Assembly: GCF_014633365.1 (NCBI RefSeq)
Contig: NC_068345.1
Span: 11,168,058 to 11,232,057 of the forward strand
Direction: 5' to 3'
Source: Diospyros lotus
Lineage: Eukaryota; Streptophyta; Magnoliopsida; Ericales; Ebenaceae
DNA: 64,000 bases
Part shown: in pieces, positions 47,501 to 59,196 of the stretch
Layout: every line of letters starts with the position of its first letter
Numbering within the stretch: position 1 is the first letter of the stretch
Notes under the pieces: generated by a model
Database searches by the model: none
What the model saw: only the letters and a program-made list of their open reading frames with translations
What the model was told of the DNA's origin: nothing
Position numbers and translations under genes: made by a program

Positions 47501-47741
47501 AAAGCTGTGGAGTCTAAAAGCTGCTTACAACAATGATACTCAATCTTTAACCAAGGCTACTATAGGAGGTTTATTAAGCATTATGGGCTGGTAAGCAAAC
47601 CTCCAATTGAGTTGCTAAAAAAGATAGATTTCATTGAGTAGAAACAGTCTTCATTGAGTTGAAAAAAAAAATTCATGACACATGCATTGCTTAGCTTCTG
47701 TGATTTTCTTAAGGACAAGAAAATTTTGAAGGGAAGGGAAA

Positions 47742-48052
47742 TGTCATGATAAGAAGAACTAGGAGATAGAAAATAGCATAAAGTTGTAATGGAAGTTGTT
47801 TCAACTGCAATTATTACAGTTATAGTAGTTGGCAACAAACTACAGCAATTGTAATAAGCTGTTAGTAGAATCTGTTACAATGTAACCAATTAACTGCTGT
47901 GGATAGCCATATGGCTATGCCACTTTGTACCAAGACATTATGAATGAATTGATTTCAAGTTCTTTCATTTTCTCTCTATTAATTCTCTATTTTCCTTTGT
48001 GTTTCTCTCTGTTTTCTCCCTAATTCTAGATTCGAAACCTAGGATCCTGACA
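47742..48052 (+). repeat. 3' LTR of gag-protease element
   Basis: 311 bp, shorter than the 5' LTR through loss of a CT-rich stretch. It ends GGATCCTGACA, about 180 bp upstream of exon 3. Confidence 0.85.
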
Positions 48053-48229
48053 CAATCTTTATATGGATGGCTGTTGTCTACCGTGCACTCATGCTGGGTG
48101 CAAATCCTGTAGGCTTTTTATGCCGGCGGTTATGCAAAGTCTGTGTATTTATGTACATTTTTTTCTTTTTTATATTCTGAATCTCAATTTTGCTTTTAGC
48201 CTGAGGTTTGTGTTCCTTAAATACTTCAG

Positions 48230-48582
48230 GTTCTTGTGAGATGAAGTTTTTGAATTCTACCTCACGGCTTGTAGAGCCTTTAGAAAGTCGGAAGTTTGCA
48301 AGATTTTCCTTGCAATATACAGAAGTAGAAGAGAAACCCGATGGTGATGAACAATGGGAGCCCAGATTTGCTGGACATCAGAGTTTAATACAACGTGAAG
48401 ATTCCTTTTTGGCACAGGATCAAAAAATCAATTGTGGCTTTGTGAGAGGTCCTAAAGCATCTCCTAGCACAGGATTTGACTTGGCAGAAGATGATGCAAA
48501 ATACATCAGTACTTGCCACATTGCTGTCATTTCTTGTATCTTTGGAAACTCAGATCGGTTGAGATCCCCTATGGGTAAAATG
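48230..48582 (+). CDS. DUF616 gene, exon 3 (start of conserved domain)
   Basis: Encodes residues 338 (shared) to 455. It reads SCEMKFLNSTSRLVEPLESR, then FARFSLQYTEVEEKP, WEPRFAGHQSLIQREDSF, KINCGFVRGPKASPSTGFD and YISTCHIAVISCIFGNSDRL. This is the N-terminal half of DUF616, including its CGF-containing segment and the CIFG strand. Acceptor CAG at 48229; exon ends after GKM at 48582 before GT (48583), in phase 0. I chose this donor because it joins exon 4 (VSRLSRKNVCF) in frame and fits the family pattern GK-V-x-RLSRKN. The frame runs open beyond the donor to 48858, but that part has no family similarity. Intron 3 is about 9.0 kb. Confidence 0.9.
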
Positions 48583-49232
48583 GTACTATTGTTTCCTTTC
48601 ACCTGCCTTCACATTGCTCAATTGTCTATTTGTGCTCCAGGGAAACAGTTTATTTTCTTTAATCAATTATTTGGCATGTTGGTTTTGTTTTTTTTCCAGA
48701 AGCTGTCAGGTTTGTGGCATGTATACAGAACTGTCATGGTTTCAGTAATAATGTGTTTTGTTGCAATCAGATTTTATTGGCAAAAGAGTAAATATAAGGT
48801 GTTTACTGCCCATGAGGCTAGGCCTGGGAACCTCAAGTATCTGACAGCAAGCATTTAAATATTCAATATAAGAAAATTGTTAGATCTATGTAATTGAGAC
48901 CTAACTTATGTATTCTTTACTTAAAAGTGGTATGGACTATACCTCATTGGCCATCACAGCAGACCTTTTTACTAACTTTTTCTTTATTGGTGAAGTGGTT
49001 AAAAAAAAAAAAAATAGAGGATCCATAAAGCTAACTGGTACATTAAGTAATATATCTGATACAGCATAGTAGCATGTATGAAATTTCATCTCTAATGATG
49101 ATATGTAGGTTCAATCTAAACAAATCATTCAATGTTTGATATTTATCTTATTGAAACGACCTGTTTTGCAAGGACTTAGCTACATATGCTTGGTTGTTTC
49201 AATTGGTAATGTGAACCATATAATACCATTAT
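48583..49232. other. Intron 3, 5' part
   Basis: T-rich intron sequence without repeat or coding signature beyond read-through of exon 3. Confidence 0.5.
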
Positions 49233-49237
49233 GTACT

Positions 49238-51342
49238 TGTCACGCACCCCTAGGGTTGAGCTATGGTGTGAAAGGAAATTTGGGAAGATTAATAGTAGAA
49301 TTTAGAGGGAGATATCAGATGGAAGGAAGAGAAACAACCAGAAGATGAGGAATAGTCGAGAGAAAGGGAGAGAAGATAACATGGAGAGAGAGAGAAACCA
49401 AAATATCAATTCATTACTCCATCATCCCCCTTCCTACAGTTGTGGCTTAATATATAGCCTCACAGCCACGCCATGCACTCATATGCAGTACATCATAGAT
49501 TCTAACTGCCTCTAGCTATAGGATAAATAGTCCTAATAGAAAATAAAAATAGAAAATAAAAACCAAAATTACAATAACTACCCTTGGCATGTGACAAATT
49601 TTCCTCCCTTGAAATGTTTCTTGTCCTCAAGAAACTTATAATCGTCGATCTGTTGTTCCTTTATCCAATTTCGATCGGCTCTCCTGCTTCGTTGTCTTCC
49701 TCTAAACCTTCCATATGCAACAACTGTCTTCTGCATTGGTGGCCCAGACTGAATTTGTCTCCGCATTTAAAGCATAATCTAAGTCCTCTCCTAGATTCCA
49801 TAATAGGAGATTTGGCGACACTAGGATGCCCTTTTCCTTGAGTCCGATCTGAGGCCTTCGTCGAAGCATTTACTCCCACCTCTTGACCGCTCCAAGGATA
49901 CCCTTCTGTTACAATTTCGTGCTTTTTAAAAATAACATCTAGGACTAATTCCTGCAGCTTGGCCTTCTTTGCAGCCTGATTGATGGTAGTGGGCTACATC
50001 ATCTTGACTACCACTCGTAACTCCTCATTTAACCCACTGATGAAACTGGATATGAATTAGGCTTCGTCCAACGTGGGGTGAGCGACATCAATCAACGCCT
50101 TAAGTTCTTCAAACCTCGCAAGATACTTGTCCACTGATCGTTCTTGCTTCATTTTGTTAAATTCTTCTATAATGTTCACCATCTTCCTTTCTCCAAACCT
50201 CCTACACAACCCCTTCTACAAACTCCAGCCAGCTTAGGATTGTTCTTCCCCTGCTCCAATCCTAAAACCATATCCCCAGTGTCGTTAAGGTATGTCGCCA
50301 CTACATTTACCTTCTGCTCTTCTGCCACTCAGTATTGATAAAAAAATCGTTCACACTTGTGAACCCATGATATCGAGTTGTCTCCTTCGAATATCGGGAT
50401 GTTGAGTCTTGACATAGGAATCGGATTCAGATGGGTCTCAACTCCCCTTGCCATGGGTTCCGTCATCAATTCGGATGGCTCCTTTACCCTTGCCTGGTCT
50501 AGAGTGTGACATTCGATTCGACCCTTTGCAAGTATTAGAGCTGGGTTGGTCCTTGGCGGAAAATCCGCTAGCAGGCTCATGTTCGGAAGCCTGGAGAACA
50601 AGGCCAAAACGGTGCTTAATTATTGTCTGAACCTTGCAAATTCCTCTCGAAGGTGGGAGAAATCTCCTCGCAAGTTCCTCTCTATTGTCATCGTTTCTGT
50701 GCGACCATGACTAATCTCCTCTTGAGTTTGTTTGAGGCCAAGCTCCATTGCCTCTAGCCTTTCCTCAATTTGCTCTTGGTTCTGACGGACACCTGCCTCC
50801 ATCACATCCAATCACGACTCCAATTGCTTCATCTGAGTTCCCTTCGCCATCACCATTTCTTCTGCTAACAACCCAGCAAAACGATCGATTGATGAACTGA
50901 TTGTTTACACCTAGGTCGCCGATTACAGGGCTGGGGATCGCTTGGCTTTGATACCAATTGTCACATGCCTAGGGTTGAGCTATGGTGTGAAGAATTTAGA
51001 GGGAGATATCAGATGGAAGGAAGAGAAACAACAAGAAGATGAGAAATAGTTGAGAGAAAGGGAGAGAAGATAACAGAGAGAGGGAGAGAGAGAGAAACCA
51101 AAATATCAATTTCATTACTCCATCATCCCCCTTCCTACAGCTGTGGCTTAATATATAGCCTCATAGCCACGCCATGCACCTATGTGCAGTACATCCTAGA
51201 TTCTAACTGCCTCTAGCTATAGGATAAATAGCCCCAACAGACTAGCTATAGGATAAATAGCCCCAACAGACTAGCTATAGGATAAATAGCCCTAACAAAA
51301 AATAAAAACCAAAATTACAATAGCTACCCTTGGCATGTGATA
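49238..51342 (-). mobile_element. Gag-only Ty3/gypsy element, 2.1 kb
   Basis: LTRs TGTCACGCACCCC... at 49238-49596 and TGTCACATGCC... at 50959-51342 flank a gag relic. The duplication GTACT is perfect (49233-49237 and 51343-51347). The primer-binding site TGGTATCAAAGC lies on the minus strand at 50945-50956. The right LTR contains a triplicated ~28-bp unit (core actagctataggataaatag, 51210-51300) that is single in the left LTR. No protease or pol is present, so it fits the TR-GAG type of non-autonomous element. Confidence 0.9.
49661..50856 (-). pseudogene. Gypsy gag with zinc knuckle, broken
   Basis: Near the primer-binding site the frame starts with AKGTQMKQLES. A Glu/Gln-rich coiled coil follows (MEAGVRQNQEQIEERLEAME), then the gag core (SRLNIPIFEGDNSISWVHKC) and finally a zinc knuckle LCFKCGDKFSLGHQC. 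Several stops and a frameshift lie between 50329 and 49880. Only nucleic-acid-binding capsid functions are encoded, so replication would have depended on a helper. It shares its N-terminus pattern with the element at 32038. Confidence 0.78.
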
Positions 51343-51347
51343 GTACT

Positions 51348-51904
51348 GTGTAATTTTGCATAATATTGTAAATTTAGGTGGACTGTAATTACTTGGTTTC
51401 AATACATTGCATCCAGGAAAGGAAATTAGCTTGGTATAAGATTCTTCAAGCTTGAAGGTAAAATTGAAAATATTTACAGAAAAAAAAGAAGGTAAAATTG
51501 AATACACTTATGTTTTGAAACTTGCTATGTTTAAGATGATTGAATTTTCTGGATACAATGTCTCCCTTGAGGTCAGCATTGAAATAGGAAATCTTCCACA
51601 CACCATAAAATTTTACCAACCTCCATTTAGGCTTTCAACTGATCGATTTAAATTTCTAAGTAACAGAGACGTGCCTCTAGCTATTCATTATGTGCTGATT
51701 CTACTCATTGAAGAAAGCCAAAATCTGTCTTGATGTGTATATTCTTGCTCATTCCTGTTTGTATATGCATATATTTGTTTCACAAATCCAGAATCTTATT
51801 TGCTACGACTGTTCATTTCTTCCTTACAGTGACATCCGTATACCATCGACTCATGGAGTTTACATAAGCAACCCTTTATTTGAGGAATGGTTCTTTGTTT
51901 TTTA
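51348..51904. other. Intron 3 interior, unassigned
   Basis: Two overlapping plus-strand frames (51452-51733, 51708-51950) have no recognisable domain. No repeat signature seen. Confidence 0.3.
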
Positions 51905-54780
51905 CAATATGACAACAAGAACAATCACAAACTTTAATTCCATTAGGTGAGGTCTGTTGAGTTCTAGATTTCCGACCAAGTCTATTCATGGCCATAACCT
52001 CTGTAAGGCCATTATCTCCTATGTCATGTATAAGGTTTTTCCACTAAATTTTCTTTAGTCTCCTCTTGCTATAAATTTCCTCCATTTCATCTATTTGCCT
52101 CATAGGTGCTTCTATCGGTCTTCTTTTCACATGCTCGAACCATCTTAAATTGTGTGATAGAGGACATCCTAAGAAACCTCTAAAGACATATAAGAAGCAT
52201 CTTAAAATTGGTTCTTAGGCCCAGGCATTAATTTAAGAATGGCCTTTTTAGAAGCTTTATTAGGCTTAATTTTGATAGTATTTCCTAAAGGTTTTTTGGG
52301 TAACTCTGATTATATGTTAGGGTTTTATTTATAGTCTTTTTATAATCTTATTATTAATACTTTTAGATTTTGTAGTTTCCTAATAGGAAAAAGGAAATAT
52401 TTCCATTTTGTCTAGTTTCCTAACAGGAACAGATTTCCTAATCCTAGTAAGAATAGGGTTACTAGAAGTCTTCAGTTTTCTTAAGCATTGATGCTTTCTT
52501 TGGATTGTGTGATGTAATTCTAACCCTAGGTGTGATGCATAGAAGATCTCTCTCTCTCTCTCTAAGTAAGATGATGAGTCACAATGATTTAGGACAGACC
52601 TAGAATCCTACTATTACAGATTGATAGGAGTCTTATGAGGGTTAGAATGCTAGGGGAAATTGTTGAAAATCTAGGGATGTAACAGGTTGGTACGCACAAT
52701 CCCACCTTATTATGTATGGTCTTGTTTCTTATTTTTATTTTTATTTTTTCTTGTATGGCCACACATCCATCATAACATTCTCATCTTAGTTATACTTGTA
52801 TTTTGTACTTGTTAGCACTTAATTGCTCAACATTCTGAGCCATACAACAAAGATGGTTTATAGCTGTCCAATAAAACTTCCCTTTTAGCTTTAAAGGAAT
52901 TTTATGATTGCATCAATGCTGGACACACTTCTTTTTAATCATCCCTGCTTTATTCTATTAGTAACGTCCTCTAGGATTTCCCCTTCTTGTTGAATGTTTG
53001 ATCAAAGATATCAACATTGTTTTTCTTTTTCTTTTTTTCCTGGAATAATTTGATCTCCAAGTTTTATAATATGATAATTTGCACCTATTTTCTTTTGCTG
53101 AACTTACATTTGACATGCTCAATTCTTAACCTACTTATTTCAAAATATTTGGATTTTAAGTTGTTCATTCATAATTTACCTTTTTTATTCACATCTTCTT
53201 TTGTCTCATCTATCAAGACCATATCATCTATAAATAACTTACATGGAGGCACTTCTTTTTTGATGTGTTTTGTGAGTTCATATAATAAGAGCAAAAAGAT
53301 AACGGCTCATTGCAGATCCTTGATTAATCCAATTGTAATTGAAAAAGCCTTAATATTTCTTCCACAATTCCTAGCACATGTTTTTGCTTCATGATGCATG
53401 TATTTGATAACTTGTATATAAGCAATTCGTAATCCTTTCTTCTCCATCACCTTCCACAAGACTTCTCTAGGCATTCTGTCATCAGTTTTCCAAATCTATA
53501 AAAATACCGTGTGCAAATCTTTTTGTTTAATCTAGACCTTTCTATAAGCACCTTAGTAAGTAGATAGCTTCCATTGTTGACTTACTAGGCCAAAACCAAA
53601 TTGGTTTTTAAGAAACCTTAGTTTATCTCCTCAACCTTTGCTCAATTATCTTTTTTCCAGAGTTTCATCATGGCTCATTAACTTGATCCCTCTAATTTTC
53701 ACAACTTTGAAAATCTTCTTTATTTTTATAAATAGGCACTAAAGTTGCTCTTTCTCATTCTTTTTTTAAAATAATTTCATTAGCCAAAATATACCCCTTT
53801 CTCTGATACATCTATTGGGATATTATCTAGTGCTAATTGTTCTTCATCTTTTTCAATGCTTGCTTTATTTTGTTTGGGCAAACACATTTATAGAACATAT
53901 AATTCTTTTCTTCTTCAGAGTTTTTAAGATGCCCAACATAAATCCTGTTCCTCTTATCATCATGGAATAGCTCTGAGAAGTAGTCCTCTCCTTGATTGCC
54001 CCCTCTTTTACTAGTACCCTTCAATTTTCATATTTTATGCATTTTACTTTACTCAAATATCTTGTTTTTCTTTCTCTTGCTTTAGCTATTTTATGTATAT
54101 CTCTTTCCCCATCTTTTGTGTTAGGTTGTTGGTATAAATTCTCATAGACTTTTAAATTTGCTTCACTAATTGTGTTCTTTGCTTCCTTTTTTGCCAAAAT
54201 ACCTCTACAATTGTTCTTCATTACGTCACGCATGTAAAGTCATGTAGCAAGTTCTTTCTTGGTTTTGATTTTCCTTGTACCTCTTCATTCTGCCACCAAG
54301 ACTCTTTTTTCTTTGGAGCTTTTTCCTTTGACTCTCCAATTGTTTTTCATATTTGAACTAGTAGTTGCCATCTCAATTCACTTTTAGTTTGCCTCTCCTT
54401 CTATGATCCAATCCCTTTTGTTATGTACTTTTTTTTCTTGAATATTGCTCGTTTTTCACATTTTGAATTCCACCCTCTGATTCTTGGGCTTTGTTTTGTA
54501 TCATTTTTTCTCCGCTTTTTTTGATATGGATGTCAAGGACCATAAGCCTATGTTCAGTGATTATGCATTCTCACGGTACTTTACAATTCTTACAAGATAA
54601 GCTGTCCTTTTGTCTAATTAGAACACAGTCTGGACAGTTGATGAGCCATTTTTAGATGTGGCCAAGTGTTCATCCCATTTCTTAAACTTGATATGACCTA
54701 TGATTAGCTCATTTGCTGTAGCAAAATCCAATTTAGCTTTACCCTCCTATGTTACACAAACTCTGCATTTTCAGGCATTG
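51905..54780 (-). mobile_element. RTE-type LINE, decayed, with nested repeat
   Basis: Minus-strand fragments of the RTE reverse transcriptase region are readable: a Lys-rich segment (KKEAKNTISEANLKVYENLY), then GERDIHKIAKARERKTR and the following linker (54233-54021), then a stretch with DYFSELFHDD (54024-53833). These match the plant RTE pattern KxRERKTRDLxxVKCIK. The 3' end carries ttgttgtcat at about 51910. A ~580-bp insert (repeat X, 52156-52735) interrupts the 3' part. Many stops make it inactive. It is antisense to the host gene. Confidence 0.75.
52156..52735. repeat. Interspersed repeat X, copy 2
   Basis: Begins tgatagaggacatcctaag and follows copy 1 (30487-30960) in order through a CT microsatellite at 52549-52563. 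The copies have diverged considerably. It inserted into the RTE LINE. Confidence 0.6.
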
Positions 54781-55861
54781 TACCGGTGTTGACATGACAT
54801 GACATTGGTACAGATATGGAATATGTGTTGGACTCTTCATTTTTCAGGTCTATGTTAGTTCTTGTTTTGTATATATTTAATTTACTTTTAATTTATAAGA
54901 ATCAAAATTAACAATTTATTTTGATTTATTATTTATGTTAATCTGCTTTTAGCCTTTTAAAATATATGTTTGTATGAGATCACCCAAATTGCCTACCTAC
55001 CAGTGACCATTATATCTTATATGTATAGTAACATACTAAACAGAAAATAATCCAGATGAGTAGAAGGATTATCTTGAGTGTTTTGGAGGCTGAATGAAAA
55101 ATAAGTGTTTTCCTCACTTTGCATTGAACTGTAGGTTGGAAATATATACACAAGATATCCTAAAATATCTCCTAAAGTACAGGGATAGGATACAGCAAAT
55201 TCAAACAACACTACATTCAAATATTACAGATGAAAACAGAATTTTGAACTTTTAACTTATCTCCTCTTCCGTTTTGGTACTGCTTAATCTCTTCGTCCAC
55301 TTATCCTTTTAGTTTGTAATTCTCCTATCTTTTCTCTCATAACAACCTTATCTCTTTGCCTGCCGTCCTTAACTTGAACTCATTCTTTTCTTATCTTCTC
55401 TAGACTCCAACACATACACTTAATTTTTAGTCATAGAACTAAAAGATAAAAAAGATCTGTATGTGTAGGGATAAGGCTGTAAGATTTATTTCTTTTCTAT
55501 GTTGTATCTCAATAACCATGTCCTGCGTTGAAACACATATCCCCGTATCTTAAAATTCATAAAATTTACAAGTTCAACCTCTGAGTACATACCCATATCC
55601 GACACTCGTATTGAGTATATATAATATGTTTATAGTCTTTTCTCCTAGGATGACTTTTGCTACAATAATCTTATCTTCTATTCTCTTTACAGCCAGTACC
55701 CATCCTTTACTGTCTTATCCATAATAATCCCACTCCATTTCTTGCACAATCTTTCCCTAAGAACTAAAGTTTATATCCAGACAAATGTTATCTTTTTCTC
55801 AAAACCATTTTTGTCTCTTGGAGGGACATAATATTAATTTTTCTGCTAATTATCATTGATG
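54781..55861. other. Intron 3 interior, unassigned
   Basis: AT-rich. The minus-strand frame at 55017-55220 has no domain. Nothing else seen. Confidence 0.3.
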
Positions 55862-56490
55862 ATGTTGAAAATTGTCACCTAAATTTAGACACCTGGATGA
55901 CAAGTGGGCCACGCTTAGTGACTAGACTTTGGCTAGAATGGCTGGTTTTCTTCAAGCTCTTCCTCTTCCCTGCAAAACAACAATTAGGACTGCTCCCTTG
56001 AAAGACCTTTTGATGCTGAAGTCTGAAGACCTTTCAGAAGAGAAGTCTGGCAAACGAAGCTTTGATAGGGATTAAGAGAGTGTACAGAATAGCAAAGAGT
56101 TGAGGATTGAGATTCAGATTCAGATTACCCTTTCTGATTCTAGGTTGGCCCCTTTTATAGACTTCTTTTTTGCTTATTGATTCTTTGGATATTTTGTCGA
56201 GTATAATGGTCGAGATTTATGTGATTCCCACTTTAATTGTCGTGGGGGTGTAATTGCCAGGCCATTTATCAAGTGTAATTCCCATCGAAGCTTTATGGCC
56301 CATGGGACCAATGCAGTAGCATTATCGGTTGCTGATGTGGCGTTTCTGCCTATGTGGGGTGCCCTCTAGGTCCACATGTAATGATGACGTGTGTCATCAA
56401 TCAGGCCTATCACTTCCATAGATTTCTTTTGTCAAAGTCTCGATATTCCATGATCAAATTCTTAATATAGATCTTGGATTAACTTCATCA
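55862..56490 (-). repeat. LTR-like sequence, unclassified
   Basis: Begins tgttgaaaattgtcacc and contains a reversed TATA-like ccccttttatagac (near 56150) flanked by GC-richer DNA, as in an LTR in minus orientation. No TSD, primer-binding site or coding region was identified. Confidence 0.35.
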
Positions 56491-56494
56491 CCAA

Positions 56495-57022
56495 GGTAGT
56501 CAAGGGCGAGAGGCACCCTTAAGGTGCTATGATGATCATATCACCTGAGGCACTAGGCGCCAAAAAAGTGATTGCCCAACTGAAGCGAGGCACTAAATTA
56601 ATAACAGATTAATAATAAATATATTTAATGTAAAAAAGACAATCAAATAATGGATATAATATAAAACATCAAAAATATTCCTAAATACAAATTCTTTTAA
56701 TATTTTTCAAGCAAAGACAAAAAATGTAGCAACAGATAGACGAGGTTGACTTTTTTTTTTCTCTACTTGATTTTTCATTTTTCCTCTTCCTATTAGATTA
56801 TCTGGGACATTCACATGCCTTCTCTGATCTGATTTTCAGAGACAATGATATTTTATTTTCATATTTTTCTATTTTTTCCCTCTGTTACAGCCCAGGTGAG
56901 TGCTTGAGGGCCTCAAAGCCTCTGATGAGCTGCTTGCCTAGGCAGCACGCCTTGCATACTGCCAGGCGAGGCTCCTTTACTCAGTTGCCACCTAGGCGAG
57001 CACCTATCTTTCCAGTGACTAC
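56495..57022. repeat. AGGCG-rich TIR-like element
   Basis: The left end (gtagtcaagggcgagaggca) and right end (ccaccta-ggcgagcacc ... agtgactac) are inverted and both rich in aggcg/gaggc, around an AT-rich core. This resembles a common plant DNA-transposon family with AGGCG-rich ends. The TSD was not confirmed. Confidence 0.35.
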
Positions 57023-57617
57023 ACTGTTCATTACTTGCATCCATTCATGTAAATGTAAGAACCCTGCAGATTTGACACTACATTTAGGCGTCAGTGCAAC
57101 AGCCAGCCCTAGCTAATTTTTTGTTTCATTCTGGCAATGTAGCACATTACTTGCATCCCAATGGTTTTCACTTTGTCTTGAATTCATGATGTTTTGATCC
57201 AATGAACTTTACAATAGTTTTTGGCTACCTAACGTAATCCTCCACTTTTATCTAGGTTTGGGACCAACTGTAAATAAGAGAAACACTTTCAACACTAGAA
57301 GTCTTGAGGGAATTACTCAATAATAGGCAGGGTTTGACAGCCCTTTGTTTGCTATGATGTTTGATCAATATAGGCATTCCATAGTCACTATCTTATAGGA
57401 ACCATAGGTATATTTGAAACTATGAAAATGTAGCTCTATACTTTATTCCTTTGGCCTAGCTTGTGTTTTTCCTAATTATTTTTATACCTCGCAATCTTGA
57501 TTTATTGTTTCTAGATGGGGACCTTAAACCTTTATATTCCTGTCATATGAGTCTTTATGGGTAGTCAAATTCATATACTTGCATGGCCACTCACTCCCAG
57601 TTACGCTTCACTTTCAG
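57023..57617. other. Intron 3, 3' end
   Basis: Ordinary intron ending in ttacgcttcactttcag, a good acceptor. Confidence 0.5.
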
Positions 57618-57829
57618 GTCTCACGTTTGTCAAGGAAAAATGTCTGCTTTGTTATGTTCGTGGATGAAATCACTTTGCAAACTCTTTCTTCAGAAGGCCA
57701 AGCACCAGATAGGATGGGGTTTGTCGGTTTATGGAAGATTGTGGTGGTAAAGAATCTGCCCTACACTGATATGCGCAGAGTGGGGAAAATTCCAAAACTC
57801 TTGCCACATCGACTTTTCCCATCTGCCAG
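57618..57829 (+). CDS. DUF616 gene, exon 4
   Basis: Encodes residues 456-525 plus two bases of the next codon. It reads VSRLSRKNVCFVMFVDEITL, then LSSEGQAPDRMGFVGLWKIV and then LPYTDMRRVGKIPKLLPHRL, ending FPSAR. This is the core of DUF616, with the family's FVDE and LPHRLFP motifs that lead into the glycosyltransferase-like S-I-W-x-D segment expected in the next exon. It starts in phase 0 after CAG (57617) and ends in phase 2 at GT (57830). The remaining ~200 residues and the stop lie right of the window, past an intron longer than 6.2 kb. The four visible exons join without a single stop. Confidence 0.9.
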
Positions 57830-58542
57830 GTATGGAGATGGTAAATGAAGTATTGCATCAGTTCACTTAAAAAGATAGCCTTGGAATCATAAAAGGCTGT
57901 ATTACATATTTATTTCTTGCAACACTTTTCATTTATTTATGGTCTGCGACATTCTGCTAGCACACTTGCATGTTTTCAGGAGATTATGTTAGAAACTCTG
58001 TGTCTCAATCAATTGTTGTTTGGGCCATAGATAGATTCTGAATGGATACATATCTGTTCTGTGTTGTCATAGACAACAAGGATGATTTAAACTTGAATTG
58101 AGCATGGATGGATTGTGAATGACTTCAGAAATCTTCTTGTTCTTAGAATTGATCCTATAGTTGATTTTATCTATGCTGTTGGAGTTTTATTAGAGTAGTT
58201 TTAAGAAATTCAGGATCATGGTGCCCATAGTTAAAATTTCTGGTGGTTGATGGCACAAAGAGCTGTTAACTTTAGGTTTTTAAATTATAAAAGCATTGAA
58301 AGAGCCAGGTTGCTTGCTATTTAGAACATGCATTTCTAGAGGGTTGGGATGGGTCTAATTTAAGATCCGATGAAGTTAACTCAATGACCATAGGTAGGGG
58401 TTAATTTTAAGGCTTCAACCTCCCAAGAATTCAATAAAATCACCATACACAACCTTGAAGTTTCATAATGTAAACTGTGTTAAATAAAAACCTATATTTA
58501 ATGGATAAAGTACCTGTATCAAAAGCAGATGTCAAATGTGTC
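57830..58542. other. Intron 4, 5' part
   Basis: Intron sequence without recognised repeats up to the copia LTR at 58543. The probable left duplication of that element is gtgtc (58538-58542). Confidence 0.45.
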
Positions 58543-58833
58543 TGTTGAAAAATAGACTGAAATTCTATCTTGCCTTTCGTATGAATGATACAGCCCTATT
58601 AATAGGATAAGAGATTACAACATAGGAAAGAATACACAGCTTAAAAATGAGGAAACCTAAGCTGTACAAGATACAAACGGATTTCCCATACCAAGGATAG
58701 GAAAGTATCTAAATCTGGACAAATAATCACTATCAATAATTTCCAAAACTAAAGATTAGATCAGTGTCTAAATCAAGGATGATTTGACTAATGAATCCCT
58801 TGAGATCATAGCCAATTATCTTGTGAATCAACA
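58543..58833 (-). repeat. 3' LTR of copia element
   Basis: 291 bp, plus-strand ends TGTTGAAAAATAG and GTGAATCAACA. On the minus strand it is preceded by the polypurine tract TTGAGGGAGAG directly after the RNase H stop. Confidence 0.88.
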
Positions 58834-58841
58834 CTCTCCCT

Positions 58842-59196
58842 CAAGCTGGTGAATGAATATCTATCATTCTTAGCTTGCATAGAAGCTCTTTAAATCTCTT
58901 GGTAGGCAGTTCCTTTGTCAATATGTCAGCCAACTGGTTTTAAGAAGAAACAAAGGGTATGCAAATCAACCCAACCTCTAACTTTTCCTTTATAAAATGC
59001 GGATCTATCTCAACATGTTTCATTCGATCATGTTGCACTGGATTATGTGCAATGCTGATAGATGACTTCTTGTCACAAAACGGCTTGATTGGACCATGGC
59101 TAGTAATCCTTAGAGCATCCAAGACAATCTTTAGCTACAACAATTCACATAGACCAAGAGCCATAACTCGAAATTCAGCCTTAGCAGTGGACCTAG
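58842..59196 (-). pseudogene. Copia RNase H, C-terminal part
   Basis: Reads TAKAEFRVMALGLCEL, then CDKKSSISIAHNPVQHDRMK, VEIDPHFIKEKLE and finally QLADILTKELPTKRFKELL up to a stop before the polypurine tract. It continues the chain that breaks at KVARS at 63361. One stop codon (after CELL) and a frame break near 58940 are present. Confidence 0.88.

Larger units (their letters stand above)
45350..48052 (+). mobile_element. Gag-protease-only Ty3/gypsy element
   Basis: 2703 bp with LTRs TGTCATGATCAG...CCTGACA at 45350-45709 and TGTCATGATAAG...CCTGACA at 47742-48052. Flanks CGATC and CAATC match at 4 of 5. The primer-binding site TGGTATCAAAGC (45713-45724) follows the 5' LTR, and a gaagggaagggaaa polypurine tract precedes the 3' LTR. 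Gag and protease are present; RT, RNase H and integrase are absent. This is the only large element in the introns lying in the sense direction. Confidence 0.87.

Noticed and set aside
48583..48858. Extension of exon 3 to the stop at 48858
   Set aside because: The sequence after GKM loses all DUF616 similarity, while the GT donor at 48583 joins exon 4 in frame.
53017..53394. 125-codon plus-strand frame
   Set aside because: It is the antisense of the RTE LINE and has no independent support.
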